Below the pieces are notes generated by a model. It worked only from the letters and a program-made list of their open reading frames with translations, ran no database searches and was not told the DNA's origin. From Zeugodacus cucurbitae (Eukaryota; Arthropoda; Insecta; Diptera; Tephritidae), in NCBI RefSeq assembly GCF_028554725.1, contig NC_071671.1, positions 8,800,001 to 8,864,000 on the forward strand: a stretch of 64,000 nucleotides of DNA, read 5' to 3'. Shown here one piece after another: positions 1-12,400 of the stretch. The position numbers were made by a program, and so were the translations under genes. Each line of letters starts with the position of its first letter. The first letter of the stretch is position 1.

Positions 1-429
1 GTATGTATGTATGTACAAGCCATCCACACAACAATTAAAAAAATTGAGTTTTCGTGCAAGAAATGCTTGTCATAAAGGTAAGTTCAGCAAATGAAAACTA
101 AATAAGCCGAGCTTTCGTTAGTCGCCATAGCGATGTAAGTTTAATTGCGTTATTTTTTTTTGAATTTAATTATAATCGTATGTACATACTTGTAAATTTC
201 GTATAAAAATATGGTCTTGAATTGAAGAAACTCTCTTACATAATATGTACTGGATTCCTTTTGTAAAAAATAAAAATTACAGGGATCTTGTACGTGACTA
301 TGTGCAATGAAGACTGCCGCTTGTTGCCATTGCAAGTTGAAGGAACAGTTGGTGAGAGGACAGATTTTTTTGGTACTACTTTGATTAGGCTTTGTTTAGC
401 TCATCATTATAATTCGTATTTTGTAGACT

Positions 430-855
430 AGACTTAATAAATAAATCTCTTCTTCTTGACTGGCGTAGACACCGCTAACGCGGTTATAGCCGAGTCCAAA
501 AGAGCGCGCCAGGTATCCCTCCTTCTGGCAGTTTGCCGCCAATTGGTTATACCAAGCGAAGCCAGGTCCCTCTCCACCTGGTCCTTCCATCGGAGTGGAG
601 GTCTCCCTCCTTCTCGGCTTCCACCAGCGGGTACTGCATCGAATACTTTCAGGGCTGGAGCACTTTCATCCATTCGAACAACATGACCTAGCCAGCGTAG
701 CCGCTGTCTTTTTATTCGCTGGACTATGTCTACGTCGTCGACTAACACATACAGCTCATCATTTCATCGTCTGCGGGATTCGCCGTTGCCAATGTTTAAG
801 GGACCATAAATCTTCCGCAAAACCTTTCTCTCGAAAACTCCTAGTGCCATAGCTG
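430..855 (-). mobile_element. Non-LTR retrotransposon 3' end, family 1 (fragment)
   Basis: Minus-strand reading 748-434 encodes the C-terminus of an endonuclease/reverse transcriptase protein: DIVQRIKRQRLRWLGHVVRM, then FDAVPAG, RPPLRWKDQVERDL, NWRQTARRRDTWRALL. The same block recurs at 13196-13790 and degraded at 48765-49310. Coding continues upstream (to about 855) with stops. The A-rich TAAATAAATC just beyond the stop looks like the 3' tail. It is a 5'-truncated dead copy. Confidence 0.8.
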
Positions 856-1447
856 TGTTTTACTATAATACCGTAGACATTATATAGTGCTAGATATAAA
901 GAATGGCTTAAAGTTAGGTGGCTTTCAAAATTTCAAAATTTGAGAAAACCTATGTCTTATTAAATAGTTCACTCTATTTAAAAAACTATCCAAAAATATC
1001 AAATCGAACCGAGTAAAATTCTAAGAGATAGACCCTTTGAATGTTACGCCCACCAGGCCACGTTAGTTTGAATGTAAAACCTTAAACGCGTTTATCTCAA
1101 AAGTCAATTTTCAATACAAGTCGATGTCGATTACTTAAAAAGTTATGAAGCGATTTTGTACAAATTTTGCACATATTTTTGAAATAACATTATCGAATCT
1201 CTGAAACCCACATAAAACTTCAGAGCTGTCTGATACAACAGTACATTTAATATCTTAAGTATATCATAATCATGACATTTCTCCGATACAATGAACAACC
1301 CGATTTATAAAGGCTTCCGATGTTATTTTCGAAACTTAATTTGCTTCTTGGATTCGTTTTCATGAAGGATTCTTTTGATAACTTGAGCTCTTTAGCTGTC
1401 GCATTTTACTGTCATTCAAAATAATAGAGAATATACCAAAGTTATAG
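856..1447. other. Unrecognised AT-rich spacer
   Basis: No open reading frame of note. The many T- and A-rich homopolymers and the phrasing of the sequence suggest decayed transposon, but no family could be assigned. Confidence 0.3.
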
Positions 1448-1825
1448 CCTTTTCACACAGGAGCTAATTGATCAATTAACCGGCCCCTTCTCGATTAAAA
1501 CGCTAATTAAGATTGATTTACCATACAAAATAAAAATCTACACTGATTTTTAATTGAATTTTAATCGACTTGAAAATGAAATGCAACTCTGTGACAAAGA
1601 TCATACTCGTAATTATATATGCATTCTTTGTCTGCGATACACGACGATAGATGTCGCTGTTAAAAATAAGCATTCAGCTGATAAAACTTACCAATTTCTT
1701 AAGAAAAGCAAAAACAAAAATGTATAACAGCTGATCGAATATCAAGTAGCCGGCCGTGTGTAGGGCAAAAACTGGTTTCTCAATCAAAATTTTAATTGAC
1801 CAATTAATTGGGCTGTGCGAAAAGG
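1448..1825. mobile_element. MITE with long terminal inverted repeats, copy 1
   Basis: Begins CCTTTTCACACAG and ends CTGTGCGAAAAGG, with the inverted similarity continuing through the TTAATTGATCAATTAA-like part of each end. It has no coding capacity. Sister copies are at 46267-46598 and 60504-60821. Confidence 0.75.
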
Positions 1826-1893
1826 AACAAATTCAATAGTGACTTAACGCAGAGATTCATTAAGTTTGACATCATTAATGAAATCAAATTAAT

Positions 1894-2650
1894 TATACCC
1901 TGAACAGGGTATATTTAGTTTGTCACGAAGTTTGTAACAGCCAGAAGGAAGCGTCGGAGGCCCTATAAAGTATATATATATAAATGATCAGTATGTTGAA
2001 CTGAGTCGATTTAGCCATGTCCGTCTGTCTGTCTGTCCGTCCGTCCATCTGTCTGTATATATAAGAACTAGTCCTTCAGTTTTTAAGATATCGTTTTGAA
2101 ATTTTGCAGATGTTATTTTCTCTTCAAGAAGCTGCTCATTTGTCGGAACTGCCGATATCGGACCACTATATCATATAGCTGCCATACAAACTGAACGGTC
2201 TGAATCAAGGCATTGTATGGAAAACTTCCGCATTTTACTACATATCTTCACGAAATTTGGTGTGAGTTATTTTTCATAGAAATAATTTAATCTCCGAAAA
2301 AATTGTTCAGATCGGTTCACTATAGCATATAGCTGCCATACAAACCGAACGATCGGAATCAATGGCTTGTATGGAAAATTGTCGCATTTGACGTGGTATC
2401 TTCACGAAATTTGACATGGATTACTGATTAAGGTAATAATATAATATAATATAATCTGCGAAGAAATTGTTCAGATCAACTATATAACCTTAATGTTTCT
2501 AGCAAACAACCCGGCTAAAAAGAATTAGTAAAATGTTTTCTTTTTTTTTACTTAGTTTTTCTTACGTCTTTAGATTTGCTTAAACACATAGTTACTAAAA
2601 AAATGCACCTGTGAAGGGTATATTAGCTTCGGTACAGCCGAAGTTAACGT
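1894..2650 (+). mobile_element. HINE-B (DINE-1/Helentron-like), copy 1
   Basis: Non-coding repeat of about 0.75 kb. It has ATACCCTGAACAGGGTAT at the left, a GTCY microsatellite at about 2027-2055 (GTCTGTCTGTCTGTCCGTCC), repeated CATATAGCTGCCATACAAAC blocks, and a right end of GGGTATATTAG followed by the hairpin CTTCGG-TACA-GCCGAAG. The strand is set with the hairpin at the 3' end, as in Helentron-type elements. Confidence 0.65.
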
Positions 2651-4467
2651 TTATCTGGTTTTTATTAATTTTTAAAAGATTCTAACACACGTTAACCAAA
2701 AATCATTTATCTCACGAATCTATTGACTTACATATAGTTCTGAAATTTAAACTCATACTCGTTGGGAGTTTATAACTAATTACAAATAATATGCTTTCAA
2801 TTTTAGATACACTCTCTCCTAGCAACGATACGAGCTTTCCAGCTTAACTGCGAAGAAGATCATTAACGTTCTGGATATTGATACCTTGCAACTAAGCACG
2901 TTTCTGTTACAAATACACGGCGTCAATATGACAAATAAGCGATTAAATTTATATCCATATACATATAAATACAGACAATTACATATACAATTAATTCAAC
3001 TCATTTGCTTATTTATACGTTTGTTGATACCAGTCAATAGCGTAATCTGCCAACAGCTGTGTATAATTAGGCGGCGGCCCTCAAGTATGCCAGTAACGAG
3101 TTGCGATTTACTCACGTTTCGTTAATAAATATGTATGTACACTTTCCGTTTATTTGTTTATAATTGTATCGATTTCACCGACACACTCCCACCAGCCACA
3201 CCAAGAGCAAACGCTCGAACAACAACAACAGCAATAAAAGTGATATTCAATGCGCACCTTCTGACTGCAGATACACGTTAGATGCCGCCCTTACACGCCG
3301 TTTCCGCCTCCTCAGCAACTATTTACAAATACAATCCACATATGCATAGATACATATATGTATGTATGTATGTATGTATGTGTATGGTTGTGAGATTATA
3401 TATGCATGTCTGCATCATGAACGTGTGCTCGACTGTATGAGCCTTTGGCATTGTCGCCAATTACGCTTATTCGATTAAATGCAGCTCGAATAATTGTGTT
3501 GTTGCTGTTTTTGTTCACGCCACTGCAGCGCGAACTTGCGCTCTGTAAACTGTCGCAAATGACAATATTGTAATGACAGCCGCGCTACTTAGTATGCGCA
3601 AAATAGCAACGGAAACAAAACAATATTCTGCACTTGCATGAATGTGTATGTGTGTGTGTGTGTGAAAATATCTATGTGTATCGGTAACACAGTAGCAACG
3701 ACAGCGTTATGTACGCTATCAACAAACAATTGCAATAATTAGATTTAAATTAAAGCCATCCGCAATTCGTGATGCTCTCAGCGCTGCGTCGCGTTGATTA
3801 TCGTGCTCCGATCGAAAGGCAAACAACAATTAAAGCGAAAAAACGTATGAAAGTAAGTTGAGAAAATAAAATTTAATTGCAATTAAGTTCTGCACATTCG
3901 GAAATATCACTTTCATTGCAACAACAACAACAATTTACTATGCGAGTATGCACAAGTCTTTGTGTCTGTATGTGGTTGCGATGGATCAATTAAGCTTAAG
4001 TTGAAAATCTTGTAGAGAAATAAACAAAATCTCATTGATCTGCATATGTATACATATGTCTGGGTCATGAATATGCTGACTTTGCGCTTCTCTTCTCTCC
4101 AACGAGTTTCAACAGATTCAATAAACCAGTGTCAAACGCAATGCCATATAGTTTATTCCTCAAGATAGGCAAAATTCTGAGTAAATCTTCAGTTCAACGA
4201 AAATTGTGTTACTGTATTGTATTTCATAATTGTCAAAAGCTTGTTTATTGGCAGCTTCTTAAAAATTCCAAGTTCTTAGAAACAACGCCAACTAAAAATC
4301 TGACTCATCAAAAGGTCACCCGAAAGATGTCCATATATAATAAATAAATTTAAGCTTCTGAGCAGTTCAGTGGCAAACATAATTCAAAATATTTGTGTAT
4401 CCATATAAGTTTACCAATATATGTACATAGAAGCTCATTGTTATCTGTTGAATACCCCAGTAGACTA
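2651..4467. other. Non-repetitive spacer with microsatellites
   Basis: No gene recognised. It contains TATG repeats (about 3353-3381), a TG run (about 3648-3663) and CAACAACAACAA tracts. The 3480-3800 part is relatively GC-rich and could be regulatory. The open frames at 2886-3125 and 3164-3349 look like chance. Confidence 0.35.
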
Positions 4468-5197
4468 CAGTAGAGACTCGATTATCGGCACACATTAGTC
4501 TCGACTCTATTTGTCAATTTAAACATACATTTGACGACGCAACGAGACATATTATGATAAGTTTTGTGGAATCGCAAAGATTACAAAGGGCCTGGAATAA
4601 ATTATTAAAATTTACTCTATTTAATACTTCAATTGAACCGAACAACGATTTTAAGGAAATAACAAAAGCAATGCAAATTCTTAGCGATAAAGAGAATATT
4701 AAAGAGTGGCTACACTGCATTAATGAAGACCCTGGATTCCTAATATTAACTAATGAAGAATCTTTGACAATTTGAACAGTAAAGAGAGAAAGATAAGATG
4801 ATGAAGAGAATGAAACTGGTGATTTATGTCTAGTACGTTCTCCCGCAGAAGCTTTTGAAGCTCTAGATGTTGATTTTAAGTGGTTTGAAATATAGTACGA
4901 GTAGGTTCCCATACAGTTGTTACAACTGAAGCACATCAGGGCCTGGGCCGCAATGCGAAGATGCGATTCATTACGTCGAAGAACAATCACAAGTTATTTT
5001 CAAACAAAATTTTAAATTATAGAGGTATTTATTATCATTAGATCTCTCTTTTAGATATCGTACTATCTAAACGACGCATGTAAAACCGAATACATAATAA
5101 AAATTTATCGAAATTTAAATATTACTTAATCTGCTTTGAAATCGATTATCCGGTATGCTCCTGGTTTAATTTGATCCGGATAATCGGGGTTCTACTG
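4468..5197 (+). mobile_element. pogo/Tigger-type DNA transposon, internally deleted
   Basis: Ends are CAGTAGAGACTCGATTATC at the left and GATAATCGGGGTTCTACTG at the right, an imperfect inverted repeat. A TA dinucleotide flanks each side (4466-4467, 5198-5199). The plus-strand interior encodes the C-terminal part of a jerky/Tigger transposase: AWNKLL, EWLHCINEDPGFLILTNEE, then after a stop EAFEALDVDFKWFE, the counterpart of the usual EALKWFE region. The DNA-binding and most of the DDE domain are absent, so the copy cannot move by itself. Confidence 0.8.
4554..4981 (+). pseudogene. Jerky/Tigger transposase C-terminus (remnant)
   Basis: A 73-codon frame (4554-4775) followed, in shifted or stop-broken sequence, by further transposase C-terminal coding to about 4981. 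Motifs: LQRAWNKLLKF, DPGFLILTNEE, AEAFEALDVDFKWFE, then LQLKHIRAWAAMRR. The family protein is several hundred residues, so this is the tail only. Confidence 0.65.
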
Positions 5198-5416
5198 TAT
5201 ATATGTGTACGTATATCTATATATATGTATTATACTTTATAGTGTAAAAAAAGTCAGATAAGAATGAAAGAAGTCATTCAATTAATACATACATAAATCA
5301 AATGAAGTGCACTTTCAAATAAGTTCAATGGTCAGCAGAAATTCAAATCTAAATTAAAATGCACTGAATTAAACTGGAAGAATATTATATTTGTTGATTT
5401 CACAAAATTGAATTAA

Positions 5417-5586
5417 CCCATTCGAGCCTATTGTACTCACTTGAGTACAGAAACAAATCGTTTTTTACCCAAGCGTGTACAACAGAAAAAAATCTCCTTT
5501 CTTACCCAAAGGAGTACAATGGCATCGAATAGGTTTTCTGTACCATTTTTTTCTGTACCCAAGCGAGTACAATAGGATCAAATGGG
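5417..5586. mobile_element. piggyBac-like MITE, 170 bp
   Basis: Flanked by TTAA on both sides (5413-5416 and 5587-5590). It starts CCCATTCGAGCCTATTGTAC and ends GTACAATAGGATCAAATGGG. The inverted repeat runs about 35 bases with few mismatches. TTAA targets with CCC...GGG ends are the signature of piggyBac elements. It has no coding capacity. Confidence 0.8.
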
Positions 5587-5590
5587 TTAA

Positions 5591-6841
5591 ATATGCTTGC
5601 ATTCAATTATTTTCTCTCTGAAACACTGTATGTTTTTTTTAATTTTTTCAAATAACCATCGTCCATATTACAATTTATTTGCCATTTTTGAGTTATCACA
5701 CTTACGGATAATCACACTACCATAACTTATTTAAATATCAAATTTTATGTGATATGTAACAAGGGAGGAACGTAGACCATTTTGATCAAATCCATATGAG
5801 ATACGGTCCACTAACAAAAGGCTTAAATATTATCATTCAAACTTTTGTTAATAAAATTTTGATCTGCCACGGCGAGAGTGATGCTACTTTGTCACACATC
5901 TTATAGTCTTTTTGATATTCATATCAACTTTGTATGGTTAGTAAACAAGACTGACATACAATAACAGAACTTTTTTTAGATCAACTGTTTACTAATTAGA
6001 AGTTCGTCGATAAGGAAAGAGAACGTAAGTAATTTACTTATACAAAAGATGATATGGAATTATTAAATTTGACTAGAGATGCTTCAAAGATATTCAAGAT
6101 ATTTAATATCTTCGCTATTTGTAAAAAAAAAAATCGGAATATCACTAAATCGCAGACATAATATACAACTTGAAGAATCCTTAGAGGTTAGGGGTAGTCA
6201 GAGACACAAAAAAATGAGAATTTTCAGTAATTTTTTTCTTGCTATTAAATCATGTTATTTTACAAAAGTAATAATATGGCATCAAAAGTTTTTTTTTCAA
6301 AAATTAACAAAATGGCCACCCCAGGAAATTTGTTTCTAGATTTTTGGGAAAAAGCAACAGTTAATGGTCTTAAAAAATGGAAATTTTTGAAAAAAACCTT
6401 CGATCAGCCCTGAGTTGATTATGTATTCTAAAAGCTGTATGAATTTCATTATCTACTGAGCGGTTATCGAGTTACAGATGTAACCAGTCCAAAAAACATA
6501 GTTTGAGAAAAACACATTTAAAGTTTCACGCTAGCCTTTTGGAGCGCTTGACCGATCTTTGTTATTTGTCGAATTATTATCGTATAGTTATTATCGGATC
6601 AACTTCAAATTTTCAGTGTATATTTTTAAGACATTACACTTAACAAAAATGCAAAAAAAAAAATAGAACCCCTTAAATCTATCTAAAATACTCATATGAA
6701 TTTTTTTATAGTATTATTCATATAAAGTTCTCATGTTATATTAGTAGTTTTTCCTCCTATAACGCACTGTTCGTAATTTCTTCTAAATAGCCGCAGAAAA
6801 AAGTCAATTTCAGCGGTTTCTGGTCTTATTAAGAAGACATT
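5591..6841. other. AT-rich spacer, probable decayed repeat
   Basis: No gene. Homopolymer-rich; 6079-6339 is open but encodes nothing recognisable. The 6360-6680 part has the texture of an old transposon but matches nothing I can name. Confidence 0.3.
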
Positions 6842-8043
6842 TTTTTATACTCTCGCAACAAAGTTGCTAAGAGAGTATTATAGTTTTGTTCACATAACGG
6901 TTGTTTGTAACACCCAAAACTAAACGAGTTAGATATAGGGTTATATATACCAATGTGATCAGGGTGAAGAGTGGAGTTCAAATCCGAATGTCTGTCGGTC
7001 CGTCCGTCCGTCCGTCTGTGCAAGCTGTAACTTGAGTAAAAATTAAGATATCTTGATGAAACTTGGCACACTTATTTCTTGGCACCATAGGAAGGTTGCT
7101 TTTGAATATGAGCAAAATCGGACCACTGACACGCCCACAAAATGGCGAAAACCGAAAACACATAAAATGCCATAACTAAGCCATAAATAAAGCTATGGAA
7201 ATTAAATTTGGTATGAAGGATATGAGGGAGCATATGTGGATGTAATTTTTTTGGGGAAGTGGGCGTGGCCCCGCCCCCAAATCGGATTTTTGTACATATC
7301 TCGCAAACCAATAGAGCTGTATAAACCAAGCTTTCTGCAGTCGTTTTTTTAGCCGCTTCCTAATACAGTCAAAAAATGAAAGAAATCGGATCATAACCAC
7401 GCCCACCCCCCATACAAAAATTAGGTTGAAAATTACTAAAAGTGGGTTAACTCACTAACGAAAAACGTCAGAAACACTGAATTTCACATAAGAAATGGCA
7501 GATGAATGCTGCACTCAGATTTTTTCACAAAATGGAAAATGGGCGTGGCGTCGCCCACTTATGGGTCAAAAACCATATCTCAGGAACTACTCGACCGATT
7601 TCAATTAAACTTGGTTTGTAATAGTTTCCTTACATCCTAATGATATGTTGTGAAAATAGGCCAAATCGCTTCACAACCACGCCTACTTCCTATATACCAG
7701 AACTTTGAAGACGATCTGAATCGTTTACATTACAATATATAAAGTAAGTACTAGTGAAGATATCGGTGCAGAACTTTGCACAAATACTATGTTTATAGTG
7801 GGGCAGCCCCATTCTAAAAATCGCCGAAATCGGACCATAGGTTTTTAAGGCCCCATATATCGAACACGAGGCCCTCGGTGCTTCTAACCTTATGGTTTCC
7901 AACTTTCAATGGACTTTATACAATATATATGACGAATATGTGGGTCAAATTGTGTATTATATAATATAAATAAAGTTAAATAAATAAATTGCGAGAGTAT
8001 AAAATGTTCGGTTACACCCGAACTTAGACCTTCCTTACTTGTT
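6842..8043 (+). mobile_element. HINE-A (DINE-1/Helentron-like), full-length copy
   Basis: Starts TTTATACTCTCGCAACAAAG and ends GCGAGAGTATAAAATGTTCGG, then ACACCCGAAC...CCTTCCTTACTTG. So it has a 16-base subterminal inverted repeat, a GTTCGG/CCGAAC hairpin at one end and a GTCCGTCCGTCC (GTCY) microsatellite near 7000. The minus-strand open frames inside (e.g. 6829-7071) are the usual spurious proteins of this repeat with TDGRTDRHSD from the microsatellite. Confidence 0.75.
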
Positions 8044-9483
8044 TAATTATAAATTTTTTTTATAAAAAAATTCTATTAATTTTTTTGAATACTTTATAAT
8101 ATGAATTCACTAAAGTTTAAGACAATAAAGCTTTAGAAGACTCAATCAATCTATGACAATTAGTAAAATTTTCTGATCAAAAAATTTAAAACTTTTCCCT
8201 ACAGGGCACAAATAAAGTCGTTTTCATATTTGAAAATTTTCACATAAACAAATTTTTTTTTTGGATTTTCGCAACATTTTGCACTTTCTTGTGTCGTAAA
8301 TTATTTTACCATTGCATAATATGCAGTTGTTGTTTACACGTATTTGTTGTATGATTCCTCGTATTTTATTTGTAAGCGAAATTACTTCCACACGCTGCAA
8401 TTAATATGCACGGCAATGTGCAATATAGAAACCAACGTATATTCGGAGTTTTGATTATGAGTGTTTTGATTATCAGTGCACTGCAACTTATTTATAAACT
8501 GTTGGCATTTGATGTACATATTTATACCTAGACCTTATCGAACCATTGCCACAATTTCAAAATGGCGTTATTCGAAACAAAAAATACTTAAAAATTTAAA
8601 CGACTGTTATTCTGTCCTATTGACTTACTATAACAGAATTGTGAGTATGAGTTGGGTCCAAGCATCTATTTTGGAACACTTATGCGGAATATTTTGAGGG
8701 TTAACTCATTTAAATTTTGTGTTCATATTCCGGTTAATACCTTCCCTTAGCTTTTGTATATCGAAGATATTGCTTTCTATCAGTATCATCACTTATTTTA
8801 CATACCTTAATAGAGTACTCTCCACACTTGTTGCGATATATAAAATTGTTAAATATAGAAATGAACTGTTATTATATAAAGTCCGCTTCTAACTTATATG
8901 AATTAAAAAAAATATATATATATATATATATATTTATTATGTACTTAGCTACATTATATACTTATTTACTCTTCTGACTGACAGATTTTCTTATCAGTTG
9001 TTATTTAAGCCTACATATTTTTTATTGTACTCAAGCAAACTTGACTCATATATTTGATCTGATCATCAGTGACTACAGATTTACTTGAATGGACAGAAGC
9101 TCATATACAACCGTACATATATATGTATTTATACATATATAGTATATTGTGATAACACATCATCGTTTGCCTTTTACGACAGCAATAACATTGGGAGATA
9201 GCGAGCATCCCTATATGTAGTTCGTAATAGAAGATCACGTACTTAAATGCGTTTGATGCGTCAATGCGGTTGGTGAACGTATTTAAAAATTATAAAAAAT
9301 TGCATCGTAAAAATAGATGCAAAAGAACTTATTTATATATAAAAATCTAAACTTTATTAAGAAATATTTTTTGTTTTTTCAGTTAAGATGATTGTTACAG
9401 TTGCTTCGAATTGAATTGGTTATTTGTATAATACAATTTTTGGATTATTATTTTACAATTCTTGCAATAAGCAGTACTATAAC
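8044..9483. other. AT-rich spacer
   Basis: No gene or clear repeat. It contains a run of AT dinucleotides near 8910-8930. Confidence 0.4.
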
Positions 9484-10357
9484 AAGTAAGGAAAGGTTAA
9501 GTTCGGGTGCAACCGAACATTTTATATTCTTGTAATTTATTGCTATATTTTTATTAAGATAACACACAATTTGAGCCATATATTCGGCATAAAGTCCAAT
9601 AGAATAACGAAAATTATCATATACAGTATATTGGCTGAGGTAATTCCTGAACCGATTTCACTCATTTTCACCACCAACATACACTATATCTAAGCTTATA
9701 TGCTCATTTAATTTTGCTCAGATATTTCACATAAGCTATTAAGCCCGTCGTATTTTTGAAAATCCTGTAATTAGGTATATGAGAGCTAGGGGAAGTTATG
9801 GCCGGATTTTAACCATTCTGAATTATATTAAGAAATCTGAGAGATTTACCGATAATTTCATTGAAATCGGTCGAGTAGTTCCTGAGATTTGACCCAGAAG
9901 TGGAAGATTTGACCCTATAATTAGGTATTATATTATATATGAGAGCTAGGGGAAGTTCTGACCGGATTTTAACCATTCTGAATTAAATTAAGATATCTTA
10001 GAGATTTACCGATCATTTCATTGAAATCGGTCGAGTAGTTCCTGAGATTTGACCCATACATGGGAGATGCCACGCCATTTTGTGGGCATGGCAGGGGTCA
10101 TCTTCGAAAGTAACTCTCTCACGGTTCCAAGGAACATGTGTACCAAGTGTCGTCAAGATATCTCAATTTTTACTCAAGTTATCCGTTGCACGGACGGACG
10201 GACAGACAGGCATTCGGATTTTGACTCGTCTCGCCACCCTGATCATTTTGATATATATAACCCTATATCTAACTCGTTTAGTTTTATGACTTACAAACAA
10301 CCGTTATGTGAGCAAAACTATAATAATCTCTTAGCAACTTTTGTTGCGAGAGTATAC
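9484..10357 (-). mobile_element. HINE-A copy with internal deletion and a tandem block
   Basis: Hairpin end at the left (CAAGTAAGGAAAGGTTAAG, then TTCGGGTGCAACCGAA) and TTTTGTTGCGAGAGTATAC at the right. A block with AGAGCTAGGGGAAGTT...GACCGGATTTTAACCATTC occurs twice (about 9780-9890 and 9950-10050), a local duplication. GTCY repeat near 10190-10210. Confidence 0.7.
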
Positions 10358-10899
10358 TAATTCAAATCTATAATTCAACAAAATTGGTATATCTTTATTA
10401 AGATTTTTTTTCAAAAATTCTCTAATAAATTAAAGATTGTGGAAGTGCTAACTTGAGTATATCTCGCCTACATACTAATATAGGCGGGTCGATAATGATA
10501 GATGTGTCGACTCGGAGCTTCTGAAAATTATCTCTTTATAAAAAAAAGCTTTGGAAAATGTCACGAAAACTACAATAATAACATTAATACAAAATTGGTG
10601 TATAAATATGAATTCGTAATAAATTAGAGGGTTATTTGAAAAATTAAAAGATCGTCGAAATTGAAATATACACAAATTGCATGCATATATCTATACCAAG
10701 AAGAACTCAGCCCTACCTACTGCCTCGGCGTTTGCATTGAGCATAGAATTTTCAACCGCAATCAATGTTAATTACAATTTGGGCCATTAACAATTGTACA
10801 ACTATGGCAAGTAAGGTAAATAAAACACACGTCAAAAGGCTACTACTGTGTCCAGTGACAATTGAAAATTCCGCACACGTTCCATACAAAATGTCTAAT

Positions 10900-12400
10900 A
10901 AATAAATAAGCAACTGGCGTACTCGTACTCGTTACAGTGCGCGTAATAAAAAGCGTAGAAAACATAATTCAATGCAAAGAAATCGAAGTGAAGATAAAGC
11001 GCGAAACGGTAAAAGAAAAGCACGAAATGCCGGAGACCATACACGTTATGTTAAGCAATCGCGGCGGCTTGCTAGTGCTGTTTGTATTCCGCCACTGACA
11101 GCCAGCTGAGCAGACGCCAAAGAATGCGATTTCTTTTTTCTATTTACCTGTTTCGTTTGCGTCTTGTCTTTGCATTCGATTATGTTTTCTTTTTTTTCTA
11201 ACTGATTTTCTACCTTTCGGTTTAACAGCAGCGAATGCTACAGCACAACATAATAGCTTGAAAACAAAAAACGCGCGATGTGGCAACACTGCGCTGCAAC
11301 TACTACTTATATGGTGGCTGCAAACAGCTGTGCAGTTTGCACATGCGCGAATTTCTGTTGGGCGGGTGAAACCATAAATGACTGCATGTCACGCAAGGCA
11401 GCCGATAAAAGTGAAAGAAGCGAAGCGAACGTCAATAGCCAGCAAAACAGGACGCACATTGCAACCGAATATTCGCCGAAGAGACCGACACAGACTACAC
11501 TCGCACCTTCGGAAAAGTACCACAAACAGTTGAAGATACGCGCAAGATCACACTGAGATATTGCGTTTTTTCCACAAAATGCAATCAACAAGTTTTAAGC
11601 CGCAACTGCGTGATTACAACGGTTACTTTGTGTTTCATTGGCCACTTTTACAAATTCGCTTAAAACAGGTGCGACAAGGGGGGTCTCATATGACATGGCA
11701 AAATGCGCATGCGTGCAGCTTGCTGCGAAAGAAAAAAACGTTACCTTGCATTGATTGCGCAGCGTTTATTTTGATTTTGCGGGAGTATCCACCGTTATCG
11801 ACGGCTCCAGCTTGTCACTCGCTTTCGAATACTTGCTACCGCGTCGAAATTTATGCTTTGCCAAAGGTCACTTTCTATATTCTTTGCGCGTGTTTCTTCT
11901 GCACCCCTTCTCTCTCACTATATACTTGGTTTATTTTATTTAAATCACAATTTTTCTTTTAATTTTTGTACGGCTTTGTTGTTGTATTCTAAGCAAATTT
12001 ATGCAAAACACATCGCAGACTTGTCACTTTTAATTGTGTTTTCTCTTTTTGTCAAACGCATGTATTTATTTCCTCATTTCTATATTCGCATGAGAGCAAA
12101 AACAAAACACATCAATCGCTACGTTCGCACTCGGCAGCGCACACACAACGCTTGATCGCCTCAAACCGTCTAGATCCACAGTCTGCGAAGAAAGACACGT
12201 CCGCTTGCCGCAAGTTACCGCACTCAACTGACCAACTACAAATCTAGCTTTCTGTGCTCTTGCGGCTCATACCAACGAGTAGCGGACTGAAGAAGCGGCT
12301 AACCCACAGTGGGAGCTTTATACTCGTTTGGCATTAGCTTGGGGCTTCGTATGCGTCTTGTGGTGGAGCTTTCGTGAGGGTGGTTTACGCTTTCAAAGCT
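10900..12400. other. Non-repetitive island, likely 5' UTR or promoter region
   Basis: About 1.5 kb richer in GC and free of the repeats found around it. It holds the TATA/initiator pair at about 12.3 kb. Short open frames on both strands (e.g. 11278-11556 +, 11307-11591 -, 11561-11962 +) resemble no protein family I know and overlap one another, so I do not call any of them as a gene. Confidence 0.35.
12285..12322 (-). promoter_or_regulatory. TATA plus initiator core promoter, minus strand
   Basis: Read on the minus strand, TATAAAG (12322-12316) is followed by TTCAGTC, a match to the insect initiator TCAGTY, with the A at 12288. The TATA starts about 34 bases upstream of that A, close to the usual spacing. 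No downstream promoter element is evident. The first downstream ATG opens an 8-codon reading frame and the next one is also short, so this would be a 5' UTR exon. The target gene would run leftwards and was not identified; its coding exons may lie beyond the window. Confidence 0.45.

Noticed and set aside
9484..10357. CRISPR-like spaced repeats
   Set aside because: Repeat blocks are long, irregular and belong to a dispersed eukaryotic element; no unique spacers.
11561..11962. 133-codon plus-strand frame
   Set aside because: Overlaps other open frames on both strands in a promoter-like island and shows no domain.
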